Assembly: GCA_016223105.1 (NCBI GenBank)
Contig: JACRPR010000091.1
Location: forward strand, 1-64,000
DNA length: 64,000 nt
Source: Chloroflexota bacterium
Lineage (GTDB): Bacteria; Chloroflexota; Anaerolineae; UBA4142
Direction: 5' to 3'
Part shown: piece after piece, positions 24,078-32,712 of the stretch
How positions within the stretch are numbered: the first letter of the stretch is position 1
How the letters are laid out: each line of letters begins with the position of its first letter
Translations under genes and position numbers: made by a program
Notes under the pieces: model-generated
Seen by the model: the letters and a program-made list of their open reading frames with translations, nothing else
The model's database searches: none
Told to the model about the DNA's origin: nothing

Positions 24078-24794
24078 CTACATCTTTCCGCTAAACTTGG
24101 CGACCAACACTTTTTTCTTCATCTCTTGAATCGCGAACGTCGGCGAAATTTTCTTGGGACATTCTTCGGTGCAGTTGAAGATCGTGTGGCAACGGAACAC
24201 GCCTTCTTCGCTTGCGACGATTTTCAAACGTTCGACGCCGCCTTCATCGCGCGTGTCCGCGACAAAGCGATACGCTTTTGCGAGCGCGGCAGGTCCGAGA
24301 TAATCGTTGCTCCACGCGTCGAGTGTGCAAGTCGAGTGGCAACACGCGCAGAGAATGCAATCAATAAATTCGTCAATCCGTTTGCGTTGCGCCGGCGATT
24401 GCAAGCGTTCCTTCTCCGGCGGATTTTTCATCGCGATCAAGTACGGGCGCACCTTTTCGTACTTGTCCCAAAACGCGGTCATATCCACGACCAGGTCTTT
24501 GAGCACCGGCAAATGCGGAAGCGGCTCGATGAGGATTTCGTTGCCGAGCGGCGCGAGTTGCGTTTCACACGCGAGCCGGTTTTGTCCGTTGATGTGCATC
24601 CCGCAACTGCCGCACACGGCACTGCGACACGACGCGCGAAACGCGATGCTCTTGTCCACGTTATCGAGAATGTGATACAACGCCATCAACACGGTTTGAC
24701 CTGGTTCGGGTTGAATTTCGTACGTTTGATATCGCGGCGCGGTGTCCAGGTCTGGGTCGCGCCGGTAGATGCTGAGTTTGATCGAGTCGGTCAT
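24078..24794 (-). CDS. sdhB: Succinate dehydrogenase/fumarate reductase iron-sulfur subunit
   Basis: A 238-residue electron-transfer subunit of complex II. [2Fe-2S] ligands in CRSAVCGSCGMHINGQNRLAC, [4Fe-4S] in CILCACCHSTC and [3Fe-4S] in CHTIFNCTEECPKKISP. It passes electrons from the FAD subunit to the membrane anchor. The start at 24794 is supported by TTGGAG and the family start TDSIKLSIYRRDPD. It is the last gene of sdhC-D-A-B; a low-complexity hairpin separates it from sdhA. TTTCCGCTAAAC near the stop belongs to the coding end. Confidence 0.94.
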   Translation of the reverse strand: MTDSIKLSIYRRDPDLDTAPRYQTYEIQPEPGQTVLMALYHILDNVDKSIAFRASCRSAVCGSCGMHINGQNRLACETQLAPLGNEILIEPLPHLPVLKDLVVDMTAFWDKYEKVRPYLIAMKNPPEKERLQSPAQRKRIDEFIDCILCACCHSTCTLDAWSNDYLGPAALAKAYRFVADTRDEGGVERLKIVASEEGVFRCHTIFNCTEECPKKISPTFAIQEMKKKVLVAKFSGKM

Positions 24795-24800
24795 TGGATT

Positions 24801-24882
24801 CTCCAAAGTCAACAGTCGTCAGTGAACAGTCAACAGTCAACAGTCAACTGTTGACTGTTCACTGTTCACTGCCCACTGCCCA
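24801..24882. repeat. Low-complexity inverted repeat between sdhA and sdhB
   Basis: AACAGTCAACAGTCAACAG words on one side and TTGACTGTTCACTGTTCACTG words on the other, meeting almost without a loop (CAACTGTTG). Confidence 0.85.
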
Positions 24883-26583
24883 CTAGTATTTGCGCTCTTC
24901 CGGTTGCCATTTAGTTTGCACAACCGATTCGTATTCGAGGCGCGCGCCGTCGGGGGTGAAATGCGCGAGCGTGTGCTTCATCCAATTCGCGTCATCGCGC
25001 GTTTTGAAATCGAGCCGCGAGTGCGCGCCGCGCGATTCTTTGCGCGCGAGCGCGCCCGCCGCGATCGTTTCCGCCGCGTCCAACATTCCGCCGAGTTCAA
25101 TCGTGCGAAGCAGATCGAGATTGAACTTGCGATTTTTCGCGTCCACGCCGATATCGCGAAAACGCGCGCGCAATTCGCGCATCGTCGCGAGCGCGTCCGC
25201 CATCGGTTTCTCTTCGCGGAAAATTCCGATGTTGTCGGTCATCGTTTGCGCCATCGTATCGCGCAGAGTCACGAGGCGTTCTTTGCCATCCGATTTCAAC
25301 AGCGCGTCAACGTCCGCCGACGTTTTCTTCACCGCATCGTTCAACACCGCGTCTTGAATCGCGGACGATTTTGCTTTGACGAAATTTCCTGCCGCCGCGC
25401 CGGCGCGTTGTCCCATCACAACACATTCGAGCAAACTATTTCCGCCGAGCCGGTTCGCGCCGTGAACGCTCACGCTCGCGCACTCGCCCGCGGCGAACAC
25501 GCCGGGCAAAATCGTCGCGCCATCTTTGTCGGTGTCAATGCCGCCCATAATGAAATGCTGACCGGGTTGAATCGGCACCGGTTTTTCGATGCAATCAATT
25601 CCGAGGAAACTGATCGCGAGATCGCGGATCCCAGGAAGCCGTTCCAAAATTTTCTCGCGACCGAGATGGCGCAGATCGAGATGCACGCATCCGCCGCCGT
25701 CGGGAAAGCCGTGCCCTTCGTTGATTTCGATTTGAATCGAACGCGACACAATATCGCGCGGCGCGAGTTCCATCGCTTTCGGCGCGTACTTGCTCATAAA
25801 GCGTTCGCCCTGATTGTTGACGAGATAACCGCCTTCGCCGCGCGCGCCTTCGGTCATCAAGATATTCGTGCCGATGATCGTCGTCGGGTGAAATTGCACA
25901 AACTCCATATCTTTGAGCGGCACGCCCGCGCGATACGCCATTCCCAGGGTGTAGCCGGTGGATTGCATCGCGTTCGATGTGCGCCGGAAAATTCGCCCCG
26001 CGCCGCCGGTCGCGATGATCACCGCGTCCGCGCCGAACGACGCGATTTCGCCGGTTTGCAAATTCATCGCGACGAGTCCGTGATTCATCGCGCCATCGCG
26101 CGCGAGCGACAGCACCGCCCACTCGTTGTACACTTTGATGCCGTGCTTGACCGCTTGCTCGTTGAGCGTGTGCAAAATGTAGAGCCCGGTTTTATCTGAC
26201 GCATAACAAGTGCGTGGATAGCCCGCGCCGCCGAACGGTCTCTGCGCGATTCTGCCTTCGGGCGTGCGACTGAACGGCACGCCCCAATGTTCGAGTTCGT
26301 AAATTCGCACAGGCGCGTCCGATGTTAAAATTTCCGCGCAGTCCTGGTCGGCGAGAAAGTCGGAACCTTTCACGGTGTCGTACGCGTGTTTTGCCGGCGT
26401 GTCGTCTTTACATTCCGGCATATTCGCGAGCGCGGCATTCACGCCGCCTTGCGCCGCGCCGGAATGTGAGCGCACCGGATACAACAACGAAAGTACCGCG
26501 GTGTCCGCGCCGAGCATCGCGCTTTCAACCGCCGCGCGCAATCCCGCGAGTCCGCCGCCGACGACGATGACTTGATGTTTCAT
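24883..26583 (-). CDS. sdhA: Succinate dehydrogenase/fumarate reductase flavoprotein subunit
   Basis: A 566-residue catalytic subunit. FAD dinucleotide fold VIVVGGGLAGLRAA at the N-terminus, the covalent flavin His in RSHSGAAQGGVNAA, capping-domain QFHPTTI, substrate-binding TEGARGEGGYLVN and HGANRLGGNSLLE, and the C-terminal ESRGAHSRLDF. The set interconverts succinate and fumarate on the cytoplasmic face; direction cannot be read from sequence. GAGGA precedes the ATG. The upstream gap to sdhD contains a nested repeat (26606-26760). Confidence 0.96.
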   Translation of the reverse strand: MKHQVIVVGGGLAGLRAAVESAMLGADTAVLSLLYPVRSHSGAAQGGVNAALANMPECKDDTPAKHAYDTVKGSDFLADQDCAEILTSDAPVRIYELEHWGVPFSRTPEGRIAQRPFGGAGYPRTCYASDKTGLYILHTLNEQAVKHGIKVYNEWAVLSLARDGAMNHGLVAMNLQTGEIASFGADAVIIATGGAGRIFRRTSNAMQSTGYTLGMAYRAGVPLKDMEFVQFHPTTIIGTNILMTEGARGEGGYLVNNQGERFMSKYAPKAMELAPRDIVSRSIQIEINEGHGFPDGGGCVHLDLRHLGREKILERLPGIRDLAISFLGIDCIEKPVPIQPGQHFIMGGIDTDKDGATILPGVFAAGECASVSVHGANRLGGNSLLECVVMGQRAGAAAGNFVKAKSSAIQDAVLNDAVKKTSADVDALLKSDGKERLVTLRDTMAQTMTDNIGIFREEKPMADALATMRELRARFRDIGVDAKNRKFNLDLLRTIELGGMLDAAETIAAGALARKESRGAHSRLDFKTRDDANWMKHTLAHFTPDGARLEYESVVQTKWQPEERKY

Positions 26584-26605
26584 AGATGATTCCTCAATTT
26601 TTTAT

Positions 26606-26760
26606 GGGACGCGGACAAACGCGGATGAACGCGGATGAATAATTTTTCAATTGATGGATTCGACGCTTTAGCGGGTTGTTGCTCAGCAAGCCACCGCGTA
26701 AACGCTCGACTCCAAACGTCGTTCAAAATATCTGCGCTCATCTGCGCTCGTCCGCGTCCC
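26606..26760. repeat. Nested repeat: GGGACGCGGAC inverted pair enclosing a cloverleaf repeat
   Basis: GGGACGCGGACAAACGCGG (26606 on) and its inverted partner CTCGTCCGCGTCCC (ending 26760) form an outer stem. In the loop sits cloverleaf copy B (26656-26713). This lies between sdhA and sdhD. Confidence 0.8.
26656..26713 (+). repeat. Cloverleaf repeat, copy B
   Basis: GGATTCGACGCTTTAGCGGG, a variable centre, and ACCGCGTAAACGCTCGACTC with a final C. 58 bp. Confidence 0.85.
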
Positions 26761-26784
26761 ATTCCTCCTGGTTTCTGAAAATTC

Positions 26785-27072
26785 CTATTTGAGAAAGAAC
26801 GTTAGCGCGTACGCACCCCAGATGGCGAACAGAATGTTTCGCACGCCATTCATGCCGTGATACATTCCGAACACGAGCAAGCCGGAATCAATGATCAAGT
26901 ACAGCACACTCTTGAAGCGCGCGGCGACGCCGACAAAATGAATTTCGAGATTTGTCGGGACGAAATGCAGAACGACCATGTGCGCGCCCAAAAGCAGAAC
27001 GAGCAGAACGGCGGTGATGCGTTGCCAAATCCATGCCCACACGCCGGACGGTTGGGGAGTTGAGGCGGTCAT
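26785..27072 (-). CDS. sdhD: Succinate dehydrogenase membrane anchor subunit
   Basis: A 95-residue protein with three transmembrane helices (about residues 15-35, 50-68, 75-94). HMVVLHFV and YHGMNGVRN carry the His and Gly-rich motifs of SdhD-type anchors, which help bind heme b and quinone. The start at 27072 (MTASTPQPSGVWAW) has CGGAG ahead. It follows sdhC in the normal sdhC-D-A-B order; the gap holds a small palindromic repeat that overlaps the sdhC stop. Confidence 0.88.
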   Translation of the reverse strand: MTASTPQPSGVWAWIWQRITAVLLVLLLGAHMVVLHFVPTNLEIHFVGVAARFKSVLYLIIDSGLLVFGMYHGMNGVRNILFAIWGAYALTFFLK

Positions 27073-27090
27073 AAATGTCTCCGTAAAAAT

Positions 27091-27118
27091 GTAAGGCAAA
27101 TTTACAAATTTGCCCTAC
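27091..27118. repeat. GTAGGGCAAATTTA palindrome, copy 1
   Basis: GTAAGGCAAATTTA-CAAATTTGCCCTAC, overlapping the sdhC stop codon. A second copy is at 57782-57809. Confidence 0.75.
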
Positions 27119-27486
27119 CCAAAAATGTGTGGCCAGGCAATCGCAAAGCCGACGAGAAAAGGCAAAACGCCCAATGCCATCATCGCGATAAAAATTTCTT
27201 TTTGATGTTTGACGCCGATGCCCACATCGAACAGGACGATGCGGATGCCGTTCAAGCCGTGAATGATGATCGTCGCGAGCAACCCCATTTCGAGCAAAAC
27301 AAAAATCGGCGCTTTGAGCGTTTTCATCGCCGCGTCAAAATTGGCTGAACCGCCGACGATGGACGAGATGACGAGGACGTGCAGGAGCAAGTAAAAAATG
27401 ATTGCGAGACCGGTGAGCCGGTGCAACCAAAACGCCCACATTCCCAAGCCGCGTCCGATGTACCGTTCGCGCGTAATCAATCGCAT
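27115..27486 (-). CDS. sdhC: Succinate dehydrogenase cytochrome b556 subunit
   Basis: A 123-residue membrane protein with three helices. RLTGLAIIFYLLLHVLVIS and IIIHGLNGIRIVLFDVG hold the conserved His residues for heme b and the quinone site, as in SdhC. The start at 27486 (MRLITRERYIGRG) has GGAGG nine bases ahead. First gene of the sdhCDAB operon; the region upstream also encodes the small RNA on the other strand, and no clear minus-strand promoter was found. Confidence 0.88.
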   Translation of the reverse strand: MRLITRERYIGRGLGMWAFWLHRLTGLAIIFYLLLHVLVISSIVGGSANFDAAMKTLKAPIFVLLEMGLLATIIIHGLNGIRIVLFDVGIGVKHQKEIFIAMMALGVLPFLVGFAIAWPHIFG

Positions 27487-27519
27487 TGTTTCGCCTCCTT
27501 GAGGTTTATCGCAAAATTG

Positions 27520-27548
27520 CTTGACAAGTCCTGATATTTCTGATATGC
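27520..27548 (+). promoter_or_regulatory. Promoter of the orphan small RNA
   Basis: TTGACA (27520-27525), 17 bases, TATGCT (27543-27548) on the plus strand. Predicted transcription start is about 27555, at the base of the RNA's closing stem. Confidence 0.7.
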
Positions 27549-27552
27549 TCAA

Positions 27553-27642
27553 GCCAAGATCGGGTGACCTGTCGCCTCCCCAGCACTCCACTGGGGACTA
27601 AGCAGGCGTATGAGCGGTATCGCTCCCCCGATCATTTTCTTT
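27553..27642 (+). ncRNA. Putative structured small RNA, about 90 nt
   Basis: GATCGGG (27557-27563) closes with CCCGATC (27626-27632). Inside are CGCCT/AGGCG around the hairpin CCCCAG-CACTCCA-CTGGGG, and a second hairpin GAGCG-GTAT-CGCTC. TTTTCTTTT follows the closing stem as in an intrinsic terminator. Promoter, fold and terminator bound the same 90 bases, and there is no plus-strand gene downstream, so this looks like a stand-alone RNA. It lacks the GGAAG-type SRP loop and I do not recognise it as a known family. Confidence 0.6.
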
Positions 27643-28106
27643 TCGAAAGCGCGCCGAGAAACTCCGCTTCGCTAATTCGCTTGTCTGGTTTGGACTGACC
27701 GCGCGCAATCGAGATGGTGCGATGATGCGCGGGAGATTGTTTTCCAATATGGCGAAAGAAAATTCGCGTCGAATCGAATTTGGGATCATCGTGCCGTAGG
27801 TATGCGATCAGCGTGTTTTTGATTTCGGCTTCCCAGCCGATGTATTCCACGTCAATAATTACTTGATCGACTTGATGGATGACGTTCTTCAAGAGCAATA
27901 CAAGCCAATTGAAAAACCAAAGATGGCGACTGCGGTTCGTGATTTTCCTTTGGCGCGCAAGTGTTCCAGCGCAACGCGTTTGACCGATGCCGGGATCACA
28001 ATTGCAAACGTAATTCCGTTTGCAATGGCGAGAACGGTGTCGTGTGCGAGGTCATTATCTTGACGCTTTGATCAACTTGCGCGTTAGCCATGCGGTTCGT
28101 CTTCAT
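27632..28106 (-). pseudogene. Broken gene of unknown function with two frameshifts
   Basis: Three overlapping minus-strand frames give one coherent protein: MANAQVDQSVK (from 28091), then DNDLAHDTVLAIANGITFAIV, VIPASVKRVALEHLRAKGKS and AIFGFSIGLY, then LLKNVIHQVDQVIIDVEYIG, RIFFRHIGKQSPAHHRTISI and SEAEFLGALSKRK ending at 27632. The second shift looks like the loss of one T near 27898. No family is recognised. Base use is less GC-rich than the neighbours. Either a decayed gene or an assembly error. Confidence 0.55.
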
Positions 28107-28163
28107 TGTTGAGATTACGAATTAGTGTACCACGTCAAGCCCTCGCGACTTGCGTAAAGCGCG

Positions 28164-30062
28164 TTACACCCCTGCGCCGACTTGCGCGTTTACCCACACC
28201 TTGCCGGTTTCCACCACAATCGTATTGAACTTGCACACACTCACGCACACGCCACAGCGTTCGCACAAACTTTCGTCAATCGTGTGCAGTTTGAGTTTTT
28301 CACCGGTGATCGCTTTGGCGGGACAGTTGCGCGCACACACCATACAACCGGTGCATGTGTCAATGATGCGATAAGTGAGCAAGCCCTTGCACACTTTGGC
28401 GGTGCAGATGTGATCGTAAATATGCGCTTCGTATTCTTTGCGGAAATAGCGGAGCGCGGTCAAGACCGGATTCGGCGCAGTCTGACCCAGCGCGCACAAA
28501 CTGCCTTGATTGACAAAGCGCGCCATCCGTTCGAGTCGTTCGATGTCGCCGTCCTCGCCCTTGCCCGCGCAAATTTTTTCCAGCAGTTCAAGAATTCGCA
28601 AAGTGCCCACGCGGCACGGCACGCACTTGCCGCACGATTCTTCTTGCACGAAATTCATAAAGTACCGCGCCAGGTCAACCATACAGGTATCTTCGTTCGC
28701 GACAACGAGACCGCCCGAACCCACGATCGCGCCGAGTGACGTGAGCGATTCGTAATCAATCGGCGTGTCCAAGTGTTGTTCGGGAATGCATCCGCCCGAA
28801 GGTCCGCCGATCTGCGCCGCTTTGAATTTTTTGCCGTTTGGAATTCCACCGCCGATGCCGAAAATCAATTCGCGCAAGGTGATGCCCATCGGCACTTCGA
28901 CCAAGCCGGTGTTGGCAACCGTGCCGACGAGCGAAAAGATCATCGTCCCTTTCGATTTTTCAGTGCCGATGCTGGCGTACCATTCCGCGCCCTTGTCCAA
29001 AATGATCGGCACGCTCGCCCAGGTCTTGACGTTGTTCAACACAGTCGGTTGTTCCCACAACCAGGATTGCGCTGGGAACGGCGGACGCGGACGCGGCTCG
29101 CCGCGCTTGCCTTCGATGGACGCCATCAACGCGGTCTCTTCGCCGCAGACAAACGCGCCCGCGCCCAATCGAATTTCGATATCGAAATTAAATCCAGAAC
29201 CCAGGATGTCTTCACCGAGCAAACCCAGGTCGCGCGCCTGTTCCAACGCGAGAGCCAAATGGTGAACCGCGAGCGGATATTCAGCGCGAATGTACACATA
29301 GCCGCGCACCGCGCCGACGGCAAACGCGCCAATCGTCATCCCTTCGACGACGCGGAGCGGATTGCCTTCCATCAAACTGCGATCCATATACGCGCCGGGA
29401 TCGCCCTCGTCCGCGTTGCACGCAACAAAGCCACTGGCATATTGCGGATTCGCGGCTTTGCGTTTCGCGATTTCCGTTTGCGCGGTGCGCCACTTGGTGC
29501 CGGTCGGAAAGCCCGCGCCGCCGCGACCGCGCAAACCAGAACGCGACACTTCGCCAATGATCTGATCGCCGGTCAGTGTCAACGCTTTGGCAAGCGAGGC
29601 ATACCCTCCCAGCGTGATGTATTCGTCAATGCTCGTCGGATCGAGATGTCCGTTTTGATTCAGGAGCAAACGCGTCTGCCGCGCGTAAAACGGAATGTCA
29701 TGCTCGTGCGTAATTTTTTCGCCGGTCGGATGAACGTACGATAAACGTTCGACGGGTTTGCCTTGCTTGATCGTCGTCTCCACGATTTCGGGTAGGTCTT
29801 TCGGCTGAACGTGCGAGTAAAAAATGCCGGCGGGATGGACGACCATCAGTGGACCTTTTTCGCAAAAACCGTGACAGCCGGTCATCCGCACATGCGCTTG
29901 ACCATCCTTAAGATTTTCGCGCGCCGCATCGAGCACTTGTTCCGAACCATACGCGCGACAGCCGGTGCCACCGCAAATCGTTACCGTCGGTTGATTGGGA
30001 TCGAGCGCGTTGACCAGGCGCGCGCGATATTCATCGAGGTGCGCCGCATTGAGAATTTTCAT
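28164..30062 (-). CDS. NuoF/HydB-like NADH-binding flavoprotein with [2Fe-2S] and ferredoxin domains
   Basis: A 632-residue cytoplasmic subunit. Residues 1-120 are a thioredoxin-like [2Fe-2S] domain (CGGTGCRAYG, TGCHGFCEKG). The NuoF core has the FMN/NADH motif RGRGGAGFPTGTKW, then VVANEDTCMVDLARY and the [4Fe-4S] motif ESCGKCVPCRVGT. The C-terminus is a two-[4Fe-4S] ferredoxin (CTGCMVCARNCP, CERCGVCVSVC). This layout is found in NAD-linked hydrogenases and formate dehydrogenases, including bifurcating ones. With NuoE (ATGA overlap) and the FdhA selenoprotein nearby it could form an NAD(P)-reducing formate dehydrogenase. The long N-terminal extension of the open frame is the nuoE shadow. Confidence 0.88.
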   Translation of the reverse strand: MKILNAAHLDEYRARLVNALDPNQPTVTICGGTGCRAYGSEQVLDAARENLKDGQAHVRMTGCHGFCEKGPLMVVHPAGIFYSHVQPKDLPEIVETTIKQGKPVERLSYVHPTGEKITHEHDIPFYARQTRLLLNQNGHLDPTSIDEYITLGGYASLAKALTLTGDQIIGEVSRSGLRGRGGAGFPTGTKWRTAQTEIAKRKAANPQYASGFVACNADEGDPGAYMDRSLMEGNPLRVVEGMTIGAFAVGAVRGYVYIRAEYPLAVHHLALALEQARDLGLLGEDILGSGFNFDIEIRLGAGAFVCGEETALMASIEGKRGEPRPRPPFPAQSWLWEQPTVLNNVKTWASVPIILDKGAEWYASIGTEKSKGTMIFSLVGTVANTGLVEVPMGITLRELIFGIGGGIPNGKKFKAAQIGGPSGGCIPEQHLDTPIDYESLTSLGAIVGSGGLVVANEDTCMVDLARYFMNFVQEESCGKCVPCRVGTLRILELLEKICAGKGEDGDIERLERMARFVNQGSLCALGQTAPNPVLTALRYFRKEYEAHIYDHICTAKVCKGLLTYRIIDTCTGCMVCARNCPAKAITGEKLKLHTIDESLCERCGVCVSVCKFNTIVVETGKVWVNAQVGAGV

Positions 30063-30601
30063 TTTCGCTCCTGCGCGAGCGTCTTGATCAGACGATCGGT
30101 TTTGGCAACGTTCATTTGTCCAGAGTAGGTGCTGTCGGTAACAATCACCGGACCCAACGCGCAGGCGCCGAGGCAGTTCACCGTTTCGAGCGTGATTTGA
30201 CGATCGGGCGTCGTTTCGCCCGCGCGAATTTCCAGCTTCTCGATCAGCCGGTCGAGGATTTTTGTCGCGCCGCGCACATGACAGGCGGTGCCCATACAGA
30301 CGCGCACGACGTGCTTGCCGCGCGGCTTCATCGTGAAGAAAGAATAAAAGGTAACGACACCGTAAATATCTTTCAACGGCACATTCAATTTTTCGGCGAG
30401 GTAATTCTGCATCGGGCGGGAGATGTGTCCCAGTTCGGCTTGCAGTTGATTCAGAATGAGCATTGTCGAACCGGATCGTTGCTTGCATTCGGCGATGATC
30501 TGATCCATCCGCGCGCGTTGTTCCACTACGGCGATGGGATCTTCTTCATTCGGCACAAGCGCGGGTGCCATTGGGATAGATCGCAAATCTCTTGATCGCA
30601 T
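30059..30601 (-). CDS. NuoE-like [2Fe-2S] subunit
   Basis: A 180-residue thioredoxin-fold ferredoxin. The cluster ligands are in RVCMGTACHVRGA (Cys-x4-Cys) and VNCLGACALGPV (Cys-x3-Cys). The N-terminal helical half (LILNQLQAELGHISRPMQNYLAEKL, GVVTFYSFFTMKPRG) is typical. It would pass electrons between the NuoF-like flavin subunit and FdhA. The start at 30601 has GAGGAG upstream; a later ATG (30571) is possible. It overlaps the nuoF-like gene by four bases. Confidence 0.9.
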   Translation of the reverse strand: MRSRDLRSIPMAPALVPNEEDPIAVVEQRARMDQIIAECKQRSGSTMLILNQLQAELGHISRPMQNYLAEKLNVPLKDIYGVVTFYSFFTMKPRGKHVVRVCMGTACHVRGATKILDRLIEKLEIRAGETTPDRQITLETVNCLGACALGPVIVTDSTYSGQMNVAKTDRLIKTLAQERK

Positions 30602-30751
30602 GGGCGGTCTCCTCACAATCGAATCGGGTGCCAAAATAAATTGGAATGGGGATTGAGCGCGCGCGAATACTAGCGCGCCGTGCGAATAGTTTAGGCGTGG
30701 CAAGTCTAAATCGAGTCCAAGCCCGGTCAAAGACCGGTGGGATACGCGAAG

Positions 30752-31885
30752 TTAGAAGGGGAGTGCGAGTTGGCGCGCGGGCGCGCGACCATTCATCAAA
30801 ACGAACGGAGCGGCGCGCGATGCATCCGCGCCGATGCGCGCGAGTTGTTCGATTGCAGTGAATTTCGTGACGCGGCGCGATTGAAGGATGCGCGACGCGG
30901 ACAGAGGACCGATGCCGGGGATGCGGAGCAATTGTTCTTTGCTCGCGCGATTTAATACGATGGGGAAAAATTCGGGGTGATGCGTTGCCCACACCGTTTT
31001 CGGATCCGCTTCGGTCGCGAGGTTGCCGCGCGGATCGAAAATGAGATCGGCGAACGCGAAGCCGTACTTGCGAAAAAGAAAATCGGATTGATACAAACGA
31101 TGTTCGCGCACGAGCGGCGTCGGCGCGTGATTTTCGAGTGGCGTATTTTCGATGGGCTGGAACGCGGAGAAATACGCGCGCGCGAGTTCGAGCTCGCGAT
31201 AGAGTTGCGTCGTGCGCGCGAGAATGTCGCGATCACTTTCATCCGCCGCGCCGACGACGAATTGTGTCGTCATCGTTTTGCCGGCGAGCGCGGGATTACG
31301 CGCGATCAATTTTTTCGCGATCTGCAACGGCGCGAGCAATTCTTCGGCGTAGCGTTTCGTCGAGGAAAGTTTCGCGAGATGTTCGGACGAGGGCGCTTCG
31401 AGGTTGACCGAGACGCGATCCGCGAGCAAGAGCGCGCGTTCGATTGCCGCGTCTTGCGCGCCGGGCATCAACTTCAAATGAATGTACCCGCGAAAATCAT
31501 ATTTGCCGCGCAAGAGTTCCGCGGTCGCCAACATGCGCTCCATCGTGCGCGTGCCGCCGCCCGCGACGCCGCTCGAAATAAAAATCGCTTCGGCGAGATG
31601 CGCGCGATGAATTTGATCAAACGTTGCCGCGAGTTCTTCCGGCTGAAAGGTCGAACGCGGCACATCGCGTCCGCGTCGCGTCGGACAATAAAAGCAATCT
31701 TTTTCGCACGCGTTCGTCTGCAAAATTTTCAGCATCTTGACGGTCTTGCCATCAGGACGCACCGCCGGATAAATCCAACGTCCGACATCGTCGCGCACGC
31801 GCGTTTGACCTTCGCCGCATTTGCCGCACGCGAGATCAGCTTGCGCCGCCGAGCCAAGCAGATCGAGTTTGTCTTGAATGTCCAT
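30752..31885 (-). CDS. Putative DNA modification/repair radical SAM protein
   Basis: A 377-residue radical SAM enzyme. The [4Fe-4S]/SAM loop is NACEKDCFYCPTRRGRD (Cys-x3-Cys-x2-Cys). YIHLKLMPGAQD and SVNLEAPSSEHL follow, and the C-terminus has a helix-hairpin-helix DNA-binding motif (LLRIPGIGPLSASRIL). This combination defines a family annotated as putative DNA modification/repair proteins; the real reaction is unknown. Its usual small partner is not adjacent. ATG 31885 is chosen over GTG 31888. Confidence 0.85.
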   Translation of the reverse strand: MDIQDKLDLLGSAAQADLACGKCGEGQTRVRDDVGRWIYPAVRPDGKTVKMLKILQTNACEKDCFYCPTRRGRDVPRSTFQPEELAATFDQIHRAHLAEAIFISSGVAGGGTRTMERMLATAELLRGKYDFRGYIHLKLMPGAQDAAIERALLLADRVSVNLEAPSSEHLAKLSSTKRYAEELLAPLQIAKKLIARNPALAGKTMTTQFVVGAADESDRDILARTTQLYRELELARAYFSAFQPIENTPLENHAPTPLVREHRLYQSDFLFRKYGFAFADLIFDPRGNLATEADPKTVWATHHPEFFPIVLNRASKEQLLRIPGIGPLSASRILQSRRVTKFTAIEQLARIGADASRAAPFVLMNGRAPARQLALPF

Positions 31886-31929
31886 CACGGGCGATTATAC
31901 AGAACATTCGTTCGCGCGTCAATCCCTTT

Positions 31930-31991
31930 ACGGCGAAGCATCCTGAGCGTAGTCGAAGCATCCTGAGCGTAGTCGAAGGACGCTTCGCCGT
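31930..31991. repeat. Hairpin repeat with an internal direct repeat
   Basis: ACGGCGAAGC (31930-31939) pairs with GCTTCGCCGT (31982-31991). The loop contains GCATCCTGAGCGTAGTCGAA twice in tandem. The TGAGCGxAGTCGAAG core is shared with repeats in hisC, hisH and at 39557 and 53960. Confidence 0.75.
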
Positions 31992-32120
31992 GTCGCGGCG
32001 CAAATCGTCAGAGCATTGTCAGGAATTTTTTTTCGCGCTTGGCTATACTGTGCCGCAAACGGTACGCACGATCAATGTAACCATCGCGGCGAATGTGCGT
32101 AAATGAAATCGGAGGCAAAA

Positions 32121-32564
32121 ATGTTGAATGAAAATTCGATGACGCGCGACGAACGACTCAATGCGACGCTCGCGCACGCGAGTATTCTGCTCGGCGCGTT
32201 CAGTCGCGGCATGCTCGGTATTCTGCTCGCGTTTCTGATTTGGCTCACGCAACGCAACAAATCGAAATTTGTCGCGCGCCACGCCGCGCAAGCGACCGTG
32301 TATCAACTCGTCGGCGTCCTGGTCACGCTGGGCGTGTGGATCAGTTGGGGTTTGATTTTCGCCGGATCGATCTTTGTGCCGCTGGTGTTCGATTCGCAAA
32401 ATCCAGAACCGTTGATGCTGTACACGATGATCCCCGCGCTCGTGATGATGATCGTTCCGTTCAGCGTGATGCTCGCGTGGTTTGGGTACGGACTGTACGC
32501 CGCGTGGCAAGTGTGGCACGGCAAAGATTTTGCGTACCCGATCCTGGGTCGTTGGATCAAGTGA
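32121..32564 (+). CDS. DUF4870 (Tic20-like) membrane protein
   Basis: A 147-residue protein with three to four hydrophobic segments. NATLAHASILLGAF, FVARHAAQATVYQ and the end VWHGKDFAYPILGRWIK are typical of DUF4870 proteins, which have no established function. ATG 32121 has GGAGG at 32111-32115. A TATACT box at 32044 might be its -10 element, but no -35 box at the right distance is seen. Confidence 0.8.
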   Translation: MLNENSMTRDERLNATLAHASILLGAFSRGMLGILLAFLIWLTQRNKSKFVARHAAQATVYQLVGVLVTLGVWISWGLIFAGSIFVPLVFDSQNPEPLMLYTMIPALVMMIVPFSVMLAWFGYGLYAAWQVWHGKDFAYPILGRWIK

Positions 32565-32712
32565 TCGAAAAAAGAGGGAGAAGGTAAAGAGGTCAGAGAT
32601 GGCTTGCATCTCGCGCATCCTCTCTGCCTTCTTCGCCTTCTCAACACTTCTTTGCCCTCTCTGCCCTCTTTCACTTTTCTCCCTTCGATTGCCGAAAAAC
32701 CATTTCTGAATT

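Noticed and set aside
27553-27642. Signal recognition particle RNA
   Set aside because: GGTGA, CTCCCCAG and AGCAGGC are reminiscent of the SRP Alu/S domains, but the conserved GGAAG-type tetraloop and its flanking asymmetric loop are missing.
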